Below, piece after piece: positions 1 through 7,178 of a stretch of DNA of 64,000 nucleotides (the first letter of the stretch is position 1; each line of letters starts with the position of its first letter). Origin of the DNA: JACCSI01 sp035575715 (GTDB taxonomy: Bacteria; Acidobacteriota; Vicinamibacteria; Vicinamibacterales; UBA2999); assembly GCA_035575715.1 (NCBI GenBank), contig DATLXN010000040.1, forward strand, positions 78,071 to 142,070, given 5' to 3'. A program made the position numbers and the translations under genes. The notes beneath the pieces are model-generated. The model saw only the letters and a program-made list of their open reading frames with translations, did no database searches and was not told the origin of the DNA.

Positions 1-1
1 C

Positions 2-220
2 CACGCGACGGCGATCGTCCTTGCGATCGCGATGGTCTATCCGAACCGCACGCTTGCACGCGTCGCATCGGTGCTGCTGTCCAGTATTGAGGCGCACGCT
101 CGTCGGGAACCGTTTGCATTGAAACCGGTCATCGAGGTCGATACGACCGAGTCGGTCGATGCACAAGGCATCGCGCGGCGCGTCCGAGTCGCCTGGTCGC
201 GTGGCGACAAGCTCCCGTGA
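2..220 (+). CDS. C-terminal fragment of an unidentified protein
   Basis: An open frame enters from the left edge and stops at the TGA at 218-220, so only the last 72 residues are visible. The fragment begins with a short hydrophobic stretch (ATAIVLAIAMVY), which could be the end of a membrane segment. A basic, soluble tail follows, ending in SRGDKLP. No motif identifies the family. Its stop overlaps the GTG start of trmL by two bases (GTGA), so the two genes are probably co-transcribed and translationally coupled. The true start lies outside the window. Confidence 0.6.
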   Translation, partial: HATAIVLAIAMVYPNRTLARVASVLLSSIEAHARREPFALKPVIEVDTTESVDAQGIARRVRVAWSRGDKLP

Positions 221-696
221 CACACGTCGTCCTCGTTCACCCTGAGATCCACTGGAACACCGGCAACGCGGGCCGGACCTGCCTTGCGACCGGCGCGACA
301 TTGCATCTGATCGAACCGCTCGGCTTCTCGCTCGACGAACGGGAGGTGAAACGTGCAGGCCTGGATTACTGGGAGCACGTTGACCTGCGCGTGTGGCCGA
401 ACTGGCAGGCCTTCGAAACGGCGTTGCCGGCGCTCGGCGAACCGTACTTCTTCTCGACCAAAGCCACGCGATCGTTCTGGGACGCGCCACTTGGGGTGGC
501 CAACGATGTCGTGCTCATCTTTGGGCGCGAGACCGGCGGCTTGGCGCCCGACATCCACGAGCGCTATCGCGATCGGTTTGTCGGGATGCCGATAGCGTCG
601 CCACTGGTGCGGTCGCTGAACCTGTCAACGAGCGTGGCGCTTGCCGTCTACGAAGTCCTGCGCCAACGCCGGACCATTGCGGCCGCGATCGAATAA
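217..696 (+). CDS. trmL: tRNA (cytidine(34)-2'-O)-methyltransferase, TrmL
   Basis: A 159-residue SPOUT (SpoU/TrmH) methyltransferase, the usual size of TrmL, which methylates the ribose of the wobble base (C34/U34) of tRNA-Leu isoacceptors using SAM. All hallmark blocks are visible: HPEIHWNTGNAGRTC near the N-terminus, LDYWEHV around residue 50, FGRETGGL around residue 110 (SAM-binding knot), and SLNLSTSVALAVYEVLRQ at the C-terminal end (knot and dimer interface). The GTG start at 217 overlaps the preceding stop and gives exactly the family N-terminus. The 175 bp behind it contain only a small hairpin. Confidence 0.93.
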   Translation: MTHVVLVHPEIHWNTGNAGRTCLATGATLHLIEPLGFSLDEREVKRAGLDYWEHVDLRVWPNWQAFETALPALGEPYFFSTKATRSFWDAPLGVANDVVLIFGRETGGLAPDIHERYRDRFVGMPIASPLVRSLNLSTSVALAVYEVLRQRRTIAAAIE

Positions 697-798
697 ACGT
701 CGCGCTGTTCGATTTCGACAGTAGCACTGTGCGTTCGTCAACGCGACGCTCGGGCGCAGTCTGTGACCGTATACTTTTGCCGTGACTATTTGACGGTC

Positions 799-817
799 GC
801 GAGATGCTGGATCTCGC
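799..817. terminator. Small intergenic stem-loop
   Basis: GCGAGAT and ATCTCGC form a perfect 7-bp stem with a 5-nt loop in the trmL-872 intergenic region (697-871). No T-tract follows. It may end the trmL transcript or simply be chance. Nothing else recognisable lies in this spacer apart from a possible weak ribosome-binding sequence (GTGAGG, 861-866) before the next gene. Confidence 0.3.
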
Positions 818-871
818 GCATCGCGGGCACTTGTTGAGTGTTATTTGAGAAGTCGTTAGTGTGAGGCCACG

Positions 872-1594
872 ATGACCGTGATAACCGCTTTCTTGCTCTT
901 GTTGACGCTTGGCGGAGCGAGTCAGTTGTCGGCCGATGGGGAGATCGTGGGCCGCATCAGGCAAAGCGGCCCCGAAGCGCCAACTGGCACGGCACCGTTC
1001 AACGGCCGCCTCGCGACCGCTGTGTCGCAATGGTCAGACCATCGCCTCACATCGGCCGATGCCGCGAGGGTTCCACCGTCGCTCCGGACGCGGTTCGCAG
1101 ACCTGGTCCGTTGTCACTCAGCCTTCCGGTCAAGGTTGCCCGACTCCGCCGATTTCTTCACCAGTGCCGCTCGCCCGCATCAACGCGCGCTCGAGCGCGC
1201 GCTTGCCTGTTTGAGCAAGGCTCAGAATCCGCGATCCGCCGCAGCTGAGTACGCCAGTCATGCGCGGATTCTCTACGAATGGGAGGGCATGCACACCTCA
1301 CCGCTGGATGAGGCGTCTTACGCCGAAGACTATGTTCGCGACCACCCGAGGTCGCCGCTGGTGCCCTATCTCAACTTATTCATCGCCGAACGGATTCGCT
1401 GCGCATTTGAATTGCTGGACGGCGCCGAAAATGATCGTGAAATGCTCGCGTTGGCCGATCGCTACCGTGTCTTTCTCGATCGCGCGCGCCGCGCGGATCC
1501 ACTCGTTGCTCTGATCGCCGCCGATCTCGACGGCTTGTCATTCGTCACCCAGAATGTCGGCAAGCACCCACGCGGTTTTCGTGCACGCCAATGA
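872..1594 (+). CDS. Secreted protein of unknown function
   Basis: A 240-residue protein of unrecognised family. It opens with a likely Sec signal peptide (MTVITAFLLLLTLGGASQLSA, cleavage around residue 21). The mature part is charged and helical-looking, with repeated Arg/Ala/Asp-rich stretches. It has single Cys residues in the contexts VRCHSAF, LACLSKA and IRCAFEL, but no catalytic motif I can name. The region DEASYAEDYVRDHPRSPLVPYLNLFIAERIRCAFE resembles TPR-like helical scaffolds only in a general way. It is a single gene, convergent with gdhA and preceded by its own spacer, so probably transcribed alone. Confidence 0.65.
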   Translation: MTVITAFLLLLTLGGASQLSADGEIVGRIRQSGPEAPTGTAPFNGRLATAVSQWSDHRLTSADAARVPPSLRTRFADLVRCHSAFRSRLPDSADFFTSAARPHQRALERALACLSKAQNPRSAAAEYASHARILYEWEGMHTSPLDEASYAEDYVRDHPRSPLVPYLNLFIAERIRCAFELLDGAENDREMLALADRYRVFLDRARRADPLVALIAADLDGLSFVTQNVGKHPRGFRARQ

Positions 1595-1773
1595 TGATCA
1601 AGCAGCCTGTCCGGACCGTGCAGATCTCGTCGCCCCGCTTCGATCACTGTGACTCCGGTTGCTAGCCATTGCCGAAGCCGCGCGACGCCTCGTTGAACAA
1701 GACACCACCTCACCGGATGGCGAGTGAGGGGTGGCTCCTCCGTCTTTCAACCCAGTAATCCCCCCACCGCCGA

Positions 1774-1860
1774 AGCGGCGGTCCCACCCAAGCGGAGCGA
1801 GGGTCCCACCCAAGCGAAGCGAGGGTCCCACCGCGCCCGCATTCCCGCGCGGTCCTCTAC
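1774..1860 (-). repeat. Tag-plus-stem-loop array anchored on the gdhA stop codon
   Basis: On the plus strand the tag GGTCCCACC occurs at 1780-1788, 1802-1810 and 1824-1832 (22-bp period), with a variant GGTCCTCTAC at 1851-1860. Short GC-rich hairpin inserts lie between them, including GCCGAAGCGGC and CAAGCGAAGCGAG. Read on the minus strand, the array starts at the gdhA TAG stop (1859-1857), which is part of the tag GTAGAGGACC, and continues downstream of that gene. Related arrays lie at 18859, 32993, 34843, 58978 and 62314. The rest of 1595-1773 shows no gene. Confidence 0.75.
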
Positions 1861-3272
1861 GGAAAGATTCCCAGCTCCGCGTAAGAGCGTGCAACCTTGT
1901 GAATCGCATTCAGGAACGCCGCGATGCGAAGGTCGGGCACGCCGTTGTGACTGTTCCTGGTCTGCACCAGCTCGTGGTACGCCGAGATCATCGTTTCCTC
2001 CAGCCCAGAGTTCACCAGGTCCTGCTCGTCGGGGCCTTTGGCGAGTTGCATCCGCTCCGCATCGCTAAAGGTTTTGCCGGTCGCCGCCTCAATCGTCCGG
2101 AGCATGGTCAGCTCGTTTGCCATCTCGTGGCGCTTTGACATCCGGCCAAATCGGACGTGCGACAAGTTCTTGACCCACTCGAAATACGAGACCGTGACGC
2201 CGCCAGCATTGGCGTAAATGTCCGGGATCACCAGGATCCCTTTCTCACGAAAAATCGGGTCGGCAGGTGGCGTCGTCGGCCCATTGGCCCCTTCGAGGAT
2301 GATCCTGGCCTTGACGCGCGGCGCGTTCTCAGCGGTGAAGACGCCTTCGAGCGCGGCCGGAATCAGGACGTCGCAGTCCATTTCAAGCGCCGCGGCGCTC
2401 GGGCTCAGATTGCTGGCACCGGGGAAATCGAGGATCGACCCGGTTTTCTTGCGGTGTTCGAAGACCTCGGCCTCGTGCAACCCCCGAAGGCTGGTGATCG
2501 CCCCTTCGCGTTCGGCGATGGCGATCAAAATTGCCCCACCTTCGCGACAGAACTTCGCGGCGTGGTAGCCCACGTTGCCCAGACCCTGCACGACGACCCG
2601 CTTGCCTTCAAGGCCGGTGGCCAGTCCCAGCCGCTTCATGTCGTCTGCCTGCTCCACGGCTTCGCGCAGGGCGTAATACAGCCCGCGCCCGGTCGCTTCC
2701 TTGCGGCCGCGCACGCCGCCCTGGGTGACCGGCTTGCCGGTGACGCAGCCCATCGCATCGAGCTGGCCGGGGTTGAGCGCCATGTAGGTGTCAACAATCC
2801 ACGCCATCTCGCGTTCGCCAGTGCCGTAGTCGGGCGCCGGCACGTCGATGCCCGGCCCAATGAAGCTCTTTTTCACCAGTTCATGGGTGTAGCGCCGGGT
2901 GACGCGTTCGAGTTCGGCGACCGAATACAGCTTGGGATCAATCTTGATCCCGCCTTTGCCGCCGCCGAACGGGACGTCGACGATGGCGCATTTGTAGGTC
3001 ATGAGGGCGGCCAGCGCCATCACCTCTTCTTCGTGAACCTCCGGGGCGTAACGGATGCCGCCCTTGACCGGCGTCTTGTGATGACTGTGCTCGACGCGCC
3101 AGGCGCGAATGACCTCGATAGTGCCGTTGTCACGGCGGAGCGGGAAGTCGAAGCGATAGATGCTGTTACACCCGCGAATCTGATCGAGAAGTCCGGGGGG
3201 GTAGTCGGTGAACGCCGCCGCCTGATCGAAGTACTGATTCACTTCTTCGAAGAAGTTCGCCGCTGCAGTCAT
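1857..3272 (-). CDS. gdhA: Glutamate dehydrogenase (Glu/Leu/Phe/Val dehydrogenase family)
   Basis: A 471-residue enzyme that interconverts glutamate with 2-oxoglutarate and ammonia, linking nitrogen and carbon metabolism. Visible blocks: KGGIRYAPEV (about residue 70), the catalytic-lysine region PFGGGKGGIKIDP (about 100), PAPDYGTGEREMAWIVDTY (about 145), the Rossmann NAD(P) motif VVQGLGNVGYHA (about 227), and EGANGPTTP (about 330). The length is slightly above the usual 420-450. Coenzyme preference cannot be read safely. The TAG stop is supplied by a repeat tag (see 1774-1860). The gene is divergent from mreB across a 292-bp spacer. Alternative family members (leucine or phenylalanine dehydrogenase) are shorter, so glutamate is favoured. 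Confidence 0.9.
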   Translation of the reverse strand: MTAAANFFEEVNQYFDQAAAFTDYPPGLLDQIRGCNSIYRFDFPLRRDNGTIEVIRAWRVEHSHHKTPVKGGIRYAPEVHEEEVMALAALMTYKCAIVDVPFGGGKGGIKIDPKLYSVAELERVTRRYTHELVKKSFIGPGIDVPAPDYGTGEREMAWIVDTYMALNPGQLDAMGCVTGKPVTQGGVRGRKEATGRGLYYALREAVEQADDMKRLGLATGLEGKRVVVQGLGNVGYHAAKFCREGGAILIAIAEREGAITSLRGLHEAEVFEHRKKTGSILDFPGASNLSPSAAALEMDCDVLIPAALEGVFTAENAPRVKARIILEGANGPTTPPADPIFREKGILVIPDIYANAGGVTVSYFEWVKNLSHVRFGRMSKRHEMANELTMLRTIEAATGKTFSDAERMQLAKGPDEQDLVNSGLEETMISAYHELVQTRNSHNGVPDLRIAAFLNAIHKVARSYAELGIFP

Positions 3273-3296
3273 ACAGGTGATTAGAACACTGACAGG

Positions 3297-3324
3297 GATC
3301 AGGGATCAGGGATCAGAGATTCAG
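3297..3324. repeat. Heptamer tandem repeat (GATCAGG)
   Basis: GATCAGG, GATCAGG, GATCAGA and GATTCAG lie head to tail, four 7-bp units with the last degenerate. They sit in the divergent gdhA/mreB spacer (3273-3564). The rest of the spacer holds a purine-rich stretch with GAAAGC-type repeats and no recognisable gene. This is one of several locus-specific heptamer tracts in the window. Confidence 0.8.
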
Positions 3325-3564
3325 ACAAAGCTGAAAGCCGAAAGCGAAAATTCGCCGTCCGTGTGCCAGCCCTGCACAGAGGCGCGGAACCGCCCCATCT
3401 CCGTCCGTCTCCCAACCCGTCCGTGGAGTGCGTCCGAGTGCGTTGCAGGCCCGCTCTTTCTCACTGTTTTGGCCTTAGGGCAGTCGCACTGGGGTGGGCA
3501 CGCGCCTTGCGATAGGGTGCGCGCAACCCACGACCACCCGGAGTATCCAGTGCTGCTGAACATC

Positions 3565-4578
3565 ATGCCCTTTGGCGCTCGTGACCTCGCGATCGACCTC
3601 GGTACCGCCAACACCATCGTGTTCGCGGCGGGTCGCGGCATCGTCGTTGACGAGCCATCGATCGTTGCCATCAACACTGCCAGCGAGAAGACGGAGGCGG
3701 TGGGGCACGATGCGCACGCCATGTTGGGACGGACCCCCGCGTCGATTCGAACCATCCGGCCGATGCGTGACGGGGTCATCGCCGATTTCGAGGCGGCCGA
3801 ACGGATGCTGACCAGCTTCATCCGCAAGGCCCAGGGTCCCTACTCCTTCCGTCGGACCCGAGTGGTCATCGGGATTCCCTCCGGGATTACCCAGGTCGAA
3901 CGGCGAGCCGTGATTGATAGCGCCTATCGCGCCAAGGCCAGCCAGGTGCACCTGGTTGAAGAAGGCATGGCGGCGGCACTCGGCGCCGGACTGCCGGTGT
4001 CCGAACCGCGCGGCAGCATGATTGTCGATATCGGCGGCGGCACGACCGACATCGCCGTCGTCGCCCTCGGCGGCATGGTCTACGACTGCTCGGTGCGTGT
4101 GGCCGGCAACACGATGGATGACGCGATCATTCAATACATGCGCCGGCGACACGGGTTGCTGATCGGTGAACGAACGGCGGAGCAGGTCAAGATCGAAATC
4201 GGTTCGGCGTGCAATGCGGTGGAATCGCTGAATATGGAAGTGCGCGGCCGCTGCATGCGCGAAGGCCGCCCGCGCGTGGTCAAGGTCAGTGACACCGAAA
4301 TTCGTGAAGCGCTTGGCGAACCGCTCAAGGTGATCATTGCCGCGGTGAAAGAAGCGCTCGATTCGGTTCCCCCGGAAATTGCCGCGGACATCTCGGACAA
4401 CGGCATTGTCGTGACCGGCGGCGGCGCAATGTTGCGTGGCCTCGATGAGCGGCTGCGGCGCGAAACTGGTGTGCCGGTGTCGATCGCCGACGAGCCCCTG
4501 ACCTCGGTGGTGCGCGGCGTTGGCCTGATGCTCGACGATCTGGCGCTCTTGAAGCGCGTGACGTCGCCGGCGGCTTAG
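3565..4578 (+). CDS. mreB: MreB/Mbl family rod-shape actin homologue (solitary)
   Basis: A 337-residue bacterial actin. It polymerises on ATP under the membrane and directs lateral wall synthesis in rod-shaped cells. Actin-fold blocks visible: DLAIDLGTANTIV (phosphate-1, residues 6-18), LVEEGMAAALGAGLPV (about 135-150), IVDIGGGTTDIAVVALGG (phosphate-2, about 153-170), and GIVVTGGGAMLRGLDERL (adenosine motif, about 280). The ATG at 3565 gives the family N-terminus; an in-frame GTG at 3550 is possible. The open frame extends far upstream but that part is low-complexity spacer. There is no mreC/mreD downstream, so this may be a second, divergent MreB paralogue rather than the housekeeping copy. 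Confidence 0.88.
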   Translation: MPFGARDLAIDLGTANTIVFAAGRGIVVDEPSIVAINTASEKTEAVGHDAHAMLGRTPASIRTIRPMRDGVIADFEAAERMLTSFIRKAQGPYSFRRTRVVIGIPSGITQVERRAVIDSAYRAKASQVHLVEEGMAAALGAGLPVSEPRGSMIVDIGGGTTDIAVVALGGMVYDCSVRVAGNTMDDAIIQYMRRRHGLLIGERTAEQVKIEIGSACNAVESLNMEVRGRCMREGRPRVVKVSDTEIREALGEPLKVIIAAVKEALDSVPPEIAADISDNGIVVTGGGAMLRGLDERLRRETGVPVSIADEPLTSVVRGVGLMLDDLALLKRVTSPAA

Positions 4579-4590
4579 AAACGCTTTCAA

Positions 4591-4628
4591 GCGATCAGCA
4601 AGCAGCGTTCGCGCGGATAGCTGATCGC
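4591..4628 (+). terminator. Stem-loop after mreB
   Basis: GCGATCAGC (4591-4599) and GCTGATCGC (4620-4628) form a perfect 9-bp stem with a 20-nt loop, beginning 12 nt after the mreB stop. There is no clear T-run, so intrinsic termination is only probable. The following gene has its own promoter-like box, which fits a transcript end here. Confidence 0.5.
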
Positions 4629-4636
4629 CGATAGCT

Positions 4637-4648
4637 CTAGTACACTAG
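4637..4648 (+). promoter_or_regulatory. -10 box inside a small palindrome before gene 4655
   Basis: CTAGTACACTAG is a palindrome with CTAGT/ACTAG arms. It contains TACACT (4641-4646), which fits TANNNT and ends 8 nt before the ATG at 4655. No good -35 hexamer is seen. This matches the leaderless-start pattern found at many genes in the window. The palindrome could also be an operator. Confidence 0.4.
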
Positions 4649-4654
4649 TCGGCT

Positions 4655-5158
4655 ATGTCCGACCAGATGCGCCCGGCTCGACTGTGGCGCAATTTACCCT
4701 TAGACGTCCGCCAAGCTGCCGCCACCGCTTTCTGGAACGACGAACAGGCTGCCCTCGAGCAAGCCGAGGGCGTTGCGCTGATTGCACGGCAGATCAAGTT
4801 CAGACCCAAGAGCGTCCTCACGCTCTCTGCTGACAAACGCGCCAAGCATCTGGCGGGCCTCCCGCAAGTGTCCGACCTGTTGGCCGCGCGGCTGCTGGTG
4901 TCGTATCACCTGCAGCACCAGCGCCCGATGATGGGCCGGTTCCTCGATGAACTGGGCATCCCTCACGAAGAGGGGCTGATTACCGCTGAGGAATCCCCAG
5001 GCGCCCCCACCCCAGAGACCCTCGAGAAAGCCGCGAAGGCATTGACCGCAGAATTTCCGGCTGCCGATGTCTCACGCTATTTCTGGACGCTGTTATGGCA
5101 GGACCCGGACACGTGGGGCGGTCTCAGAGAGCGGCCCGAACTCCATGCCTCCGTTTGA
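4655..5158 (+). CDS. Conserved hypothetical protein, first gene of a three-gene group
   Basis: A 167-residue, probably cytosolic protein with no signal peptide or membrane segment. The N-terminal half (RPARLWRNLPLDVRQAAATAFW) is helical. It is followed by a KFRPKSVLTLSADKRAKHL segment and a helical region with LLVSYHLQHQRPMMGRFLDELG. The acidic C-terminal part ends in a Trp-rich stretch. I do not recognise a domain. Its stop overlaps the ferredoxin start by 14 bp, and terC follows after 2 bp, so the three form an operon. A metal- or redox-related role is only a guess from these neighbours. The start is set by the ATG 8 nt behind the TACACT box. Confidence 0.7.
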   Translation: MSDQMRPARLWRNLPLDVRQAAATAFWNDEQAALEQAEGVALIARQIKFRPKSVLTLSADKRAKHLAGLPQVSDLLAARLLVSYHLQHQRPMMGRFLDELGIPHEEGLITAEESPGAPTPETLEKAAKALTAEFPAADVSRYFWTLLWQDPDTWGGLRERPELHASV

Positions 5159-5504
5159 ACGCCACATCTTCATCTGCACCAACCAGCGTGAGCCGGCTCA
5201 CCCGCGCGGCTCTTGCGACCCGGATGCCGGCGATCGGTTACAGAAGGCATTCAAGAAAGCCCTGGCCGGCCGCGGACTGCACAAGCGTATCCGCGCCAAT
5301 AAGGCCGGTTGCCTGGATCAGTGCGAGCACGGGCCGACAGTAGTGATCTATCCCGACACCGTGTGGTACGGCCGCGTCACCGCAGCTGACATCGACGAAA
5401 TCATCGACCGGCACCTGGTCGCAGGTGAGCCGGTCGAACGTCTGCGTCTGCCTGACGGTTGCGTCAACACTGCCACTTGCGCGCACAAGCCGCGCCGCAC
5501 CTAA
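5145..5504 (+). CDS. Thioredoxin-fold [2Fe-2S] ferredoxin
   Basis: A 119-residue protein of the stand-alone (2Fe-2S) ferredoxin family with a thioredoxin-like fold (COG3411 type). This family carries electrons with a plant-type-unrelated 2Fe-2S centre. The N-terminal block HIFICTNQ and the following GSCDP supply the first two cysteines, about 12 residues apart. GCLDQCEHGP supplies the second pair (CxxxC). VVIYPDTVWYG is the typical following strand. The longer upstream reading is rejected because the family begins exactly at MPPFERHIFIC. It overlaps the preceding gene and is nearly contiguous with terC. The electron partner is not evident from the neighbourhood. Confidence 0.85.
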   Translation: MPPFERHIFICTNQREPAHPRGSCDPDAGDRLQKAFKKALAGRGLHKRIRANKAGCLDQCEHGPTVVIYPDTVWYGRVTAADIDEIIDRHLVAGEPVERLRLPDGCVNTATCAHKPRRT

Positions 5505-5506
5505 TT

Positions 5507-6256
5507 ATGTTTGAAGCATTTCTGACTGCCGACGGCCTGGTCGCCCTTGCGACGTTGACCTTCCTCGAGATCATCCTCGGGGTTGACAACGTCATCTTCA
5601 TTTCGATCCTCTCGGGTAAGTTGCGGGGCGATCAGCAGCTGCGGGCACGCCGCGTCGGATTGATTGCGGCGATGTTCATGCGCATTGCGCTGCTGGCGTC
5701 GCTGGCCTGGATTATTCGCCTGACCGCGCCGCTATTCACGGTGTTCGGCAACGAGATTTCCGGCCGCGATCTGATCCTGATTGGCGGTGGCCTGTTCCTG
5801 CTCGCCAAGGCGACGCTCGAGATGCACGAACGGCTCGAGGGTGAAGAAGGTCACAGCTCGGCCAAAGTTCCGCCATCGTTTGGCGCGGTGATCGTCCAGA
5901 TCATGCTGCTCGACATCGTCTTTTCGCTCGACTCGGTGATCACCGCCGTCGGCATGGCCGACGACCTGTCAATCATGGTGGCCGCGGTGATCATTTCGGT
6001 AGCGATCATGATGTTCTCGGCCGAAACGATCAGCGGGTTCGTCAACCGGCATCCCACGCTCAAGGTGCTGGCGCTGTCATTCCTGCTCTTGATCGGATTG
6101 TCGTTAGTCGGGGATGGCTTGGGAATGCACATTCCGAAGGGCTACATTTACTTTGCCATGGGCTTCTCGGTCTTCGTCGAAGTCATCAATTTGAAGATTC
6201 GCAAAGACCATCCGCCGGTAAAACTGCACCAGCCCTATATCGCCGACAAGCCGTAA
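5507..6256 (+). CDS. TerC family integral membrane protein
   Basis: A 249-residue polytopic membrane protein with about seven hydrophobic segments. It has the TerC signatures TFLEIILGVDNVIFISILS (residues 17-35) and LLDIVFSLDSVITAVGM (about 140-157); the Asp residues in the GVDNV and SLDSV contexts are the conserved intramembrane acidic residues. The family is implicated in metal (Mn) export and protection of exoenzyme metalation in several bacteria, and in tellurite resistance in plasmid clusters. The substrate here is unknown. The ATG at 5507 was chosen because it sits 2 nt after the ferredoxin stop. It converges with the small ORF at 6260 with only 3 bp between them. Confidence 0.85.
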   Translation: MFEAFLTADGLVALATLTFLEIILGVDNVIFISILSGKLRGDQQLRARRVGLIAAMFMRIALLASLAWIIRLTAPLFTVFGNEISGRDLILIGGGLFLLAKATLEMHERLEGEEGHSSAKVPPSFGAVIVQIMLLDIVFSLDSVITAVGMADDLSIMVAAVIISVAIMMFSAETISGFVNRHPTLKVLALSFLLLIGLSLVGDGLGMHIPKGYIYFAMGFSVFVEVINLKIRKDHPPVKLHQPYIADKP

Positions 6257-6259
6257 CCG

Positions 6260-6397
6260 CTATTGGACGGTTGGCTTCCTGGCGTGGAGCTGCTCGTGGC
6301 CGTTGCCGCGACCATCGGCGCAATCCACCAGGTACTCGCGGTGGGTGAGCGTGTCGAGGCCAGGGACTCCGGTCTTGAGTTGTTCAATTGTGATCAT
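6260..6397 (-). CDS. Possible 45-residue protein or decayed gene start, coupled to the hydrolase
   Basis: A short frame whose ATG (6397-6395) overlaps the TGA stop of the alpha/beta hydrolase (ATGA), typical of translational coupling. The product begins MITIEQLKTGVPGLDTLTH. The segment LKTGVPGLDTL resembles the start of KaiC/RecA-type ATPases (TGIPGLDELL). A glycine-rich stretch follows, but no intact Walker A, and the frame stops after 45 codons. It may be the remnant of a larger gene or a genuine small protein. The similarity is by eye only. Confidence 0.4.
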   Translation of the reverse strand: MITIEQLKTGVPGLDTLTHREYLVDCADGRGNGHEQLHARKPTVQ

Positions 6398-7116
6398 CGA
6401 AGCTGCTGACTATCCCATGCGATGACCGCGTCCCAGATTGCGGTGTCGACCTCGCTTTGCGCGCGGCCAGCAGATTTACGCACGGCGAGGGAATGGTCCC
6501 CGCCCTCGATGTCATGGATCGTAATCGTGCGCTCCCGCGCACGGTCGTCGAGTGCGGCGCGAAGGGCGTCGGGGCCGCCGAAGGTGTCGCGGGTGCCCTG
6601 GACAATGAGTGCGGGGGCGGTCATGTGGCCGAGATGGGACACCCGATCGGGTGAGACTCTGGATGCCCCGCCCGGAGGCTGCAGCGGATAGCCAAACGCG
6701 AGGACGCCGTTCAGTGGCGGCACCAGCACCGGCCACATATGGGGCGCGGCTGCGAGGTGGGTGGCGATCCGGCCACCCATCGACTTGCCGCCGATCAGTA
6801 CACGCGCCGCCTGGACTTGTGGATGGGCGACGGCCCCGCCGACGACACGCCGGAAGGTGTCCTCGAGCACCGGCGCGCGGTCCGGCGCGCCACGCTTGGC
6901 GCGCTGGATGTACGGGAAGTCGAACGTCACGACATCGACGCCGCGTTCGGCCAAGGCCCGCGCATACCGAACCATCCAGGGGCTTGATTGCCCGGCGCCA
7001 GCGCCGTGGGCCAAGACCAACACCGTGCGGCGATGGGCCGCGGTGTTGGCGGTGTATAGGGTCGCTGCATGTGAGAAGTCGCCATCGCCAGCAACGACAA
7101 AGGGCACGGGGCTCAT
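6394..7116 (-). CDS. Alpha/beta-hydrolase, KANL3/Tex30-like
   Basis: A 240-residue cytosolic alpha/beta-hydrolase. The nucleophile elbow is GGKSMGGRIA (residues about 109-118, Ser as nucleophile). LVLAHGAGAGQSSPWM (about 35) is the oxyanion loop typical of the KANL3/Tex30 subfamily. ALIVQGTRDTFG (about 175) carries the acid, and GGDHSLAVRKSAG (about 205) the catalytic His. The substrate is unknown; members are predicted esterases or dienelactone-hydrolase-like enzymes. No signal peptide. The ATG at 7116 is supported by a TATTTT box 7 nt upstream. A 45-codon ORF is coupled to its stop. Confidence 0.85.
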   Translation of the reverse strand: MSPVPFVVAGDGDFSHAATLYTANTAAHRRTVLVLAHGAGAGQSSPWMVRYARALAERGVDVVTFDFPYIQRAKRGAPDRAPVLEDTFRRVVGGAVAHPQVQAARVLIGGKSMGGRIATHLAAAPHMWPVLVPPLNGVLAFGYPLQPPGGASRVSPDRVSHLGHMTAPALIVQGTRDTFGGPDALRAALDDRARERTITIHDIEGGDHSLAVRKSAGRAQSEVDTAIWDAVIAWDSQQLR

Positions 7117-7123
7117 CGGCAGT

Positions 7124-7129
7124 AAAATA
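7124..7129 (-). promoter_or_regulatory. -10 box (TATTTT) of the alpha/beta-hydrolase
   Basis: On the minus strand TATTTT ends 7 nt before the ATG at 7116, which predicts a leaderless or nearly leaderless mRNA. No clear -35 hexamer is visible. Confidence 0.4.
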
Positions 7130-7178
7130 TCTCAGCGTCGTACCCACGTACTGACTTACTTGCCGACCCACCTTATTT

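Noticed and set aside
697..871. Search for tRNA or small-RNA genes in larger gaps (697-871, 1595-1773, 3273-3564, 57050-57141)
   Set aside because: No cloverleaf, T-loop (GTTCGA with matching arms) or riboswitch core recognised; only hairpins, heptamers and promoter boxes.
2157..3284. Long open frame opposite gdhA (375 codons), and similar ones opposite mreB, metH, speA and the ADOP permease
   Set aside because: Antisense frames stay open because of GC-rich codon bias; their products are Arg/His-rich without any family motif, while the opposite strand encodes clear enzymes.
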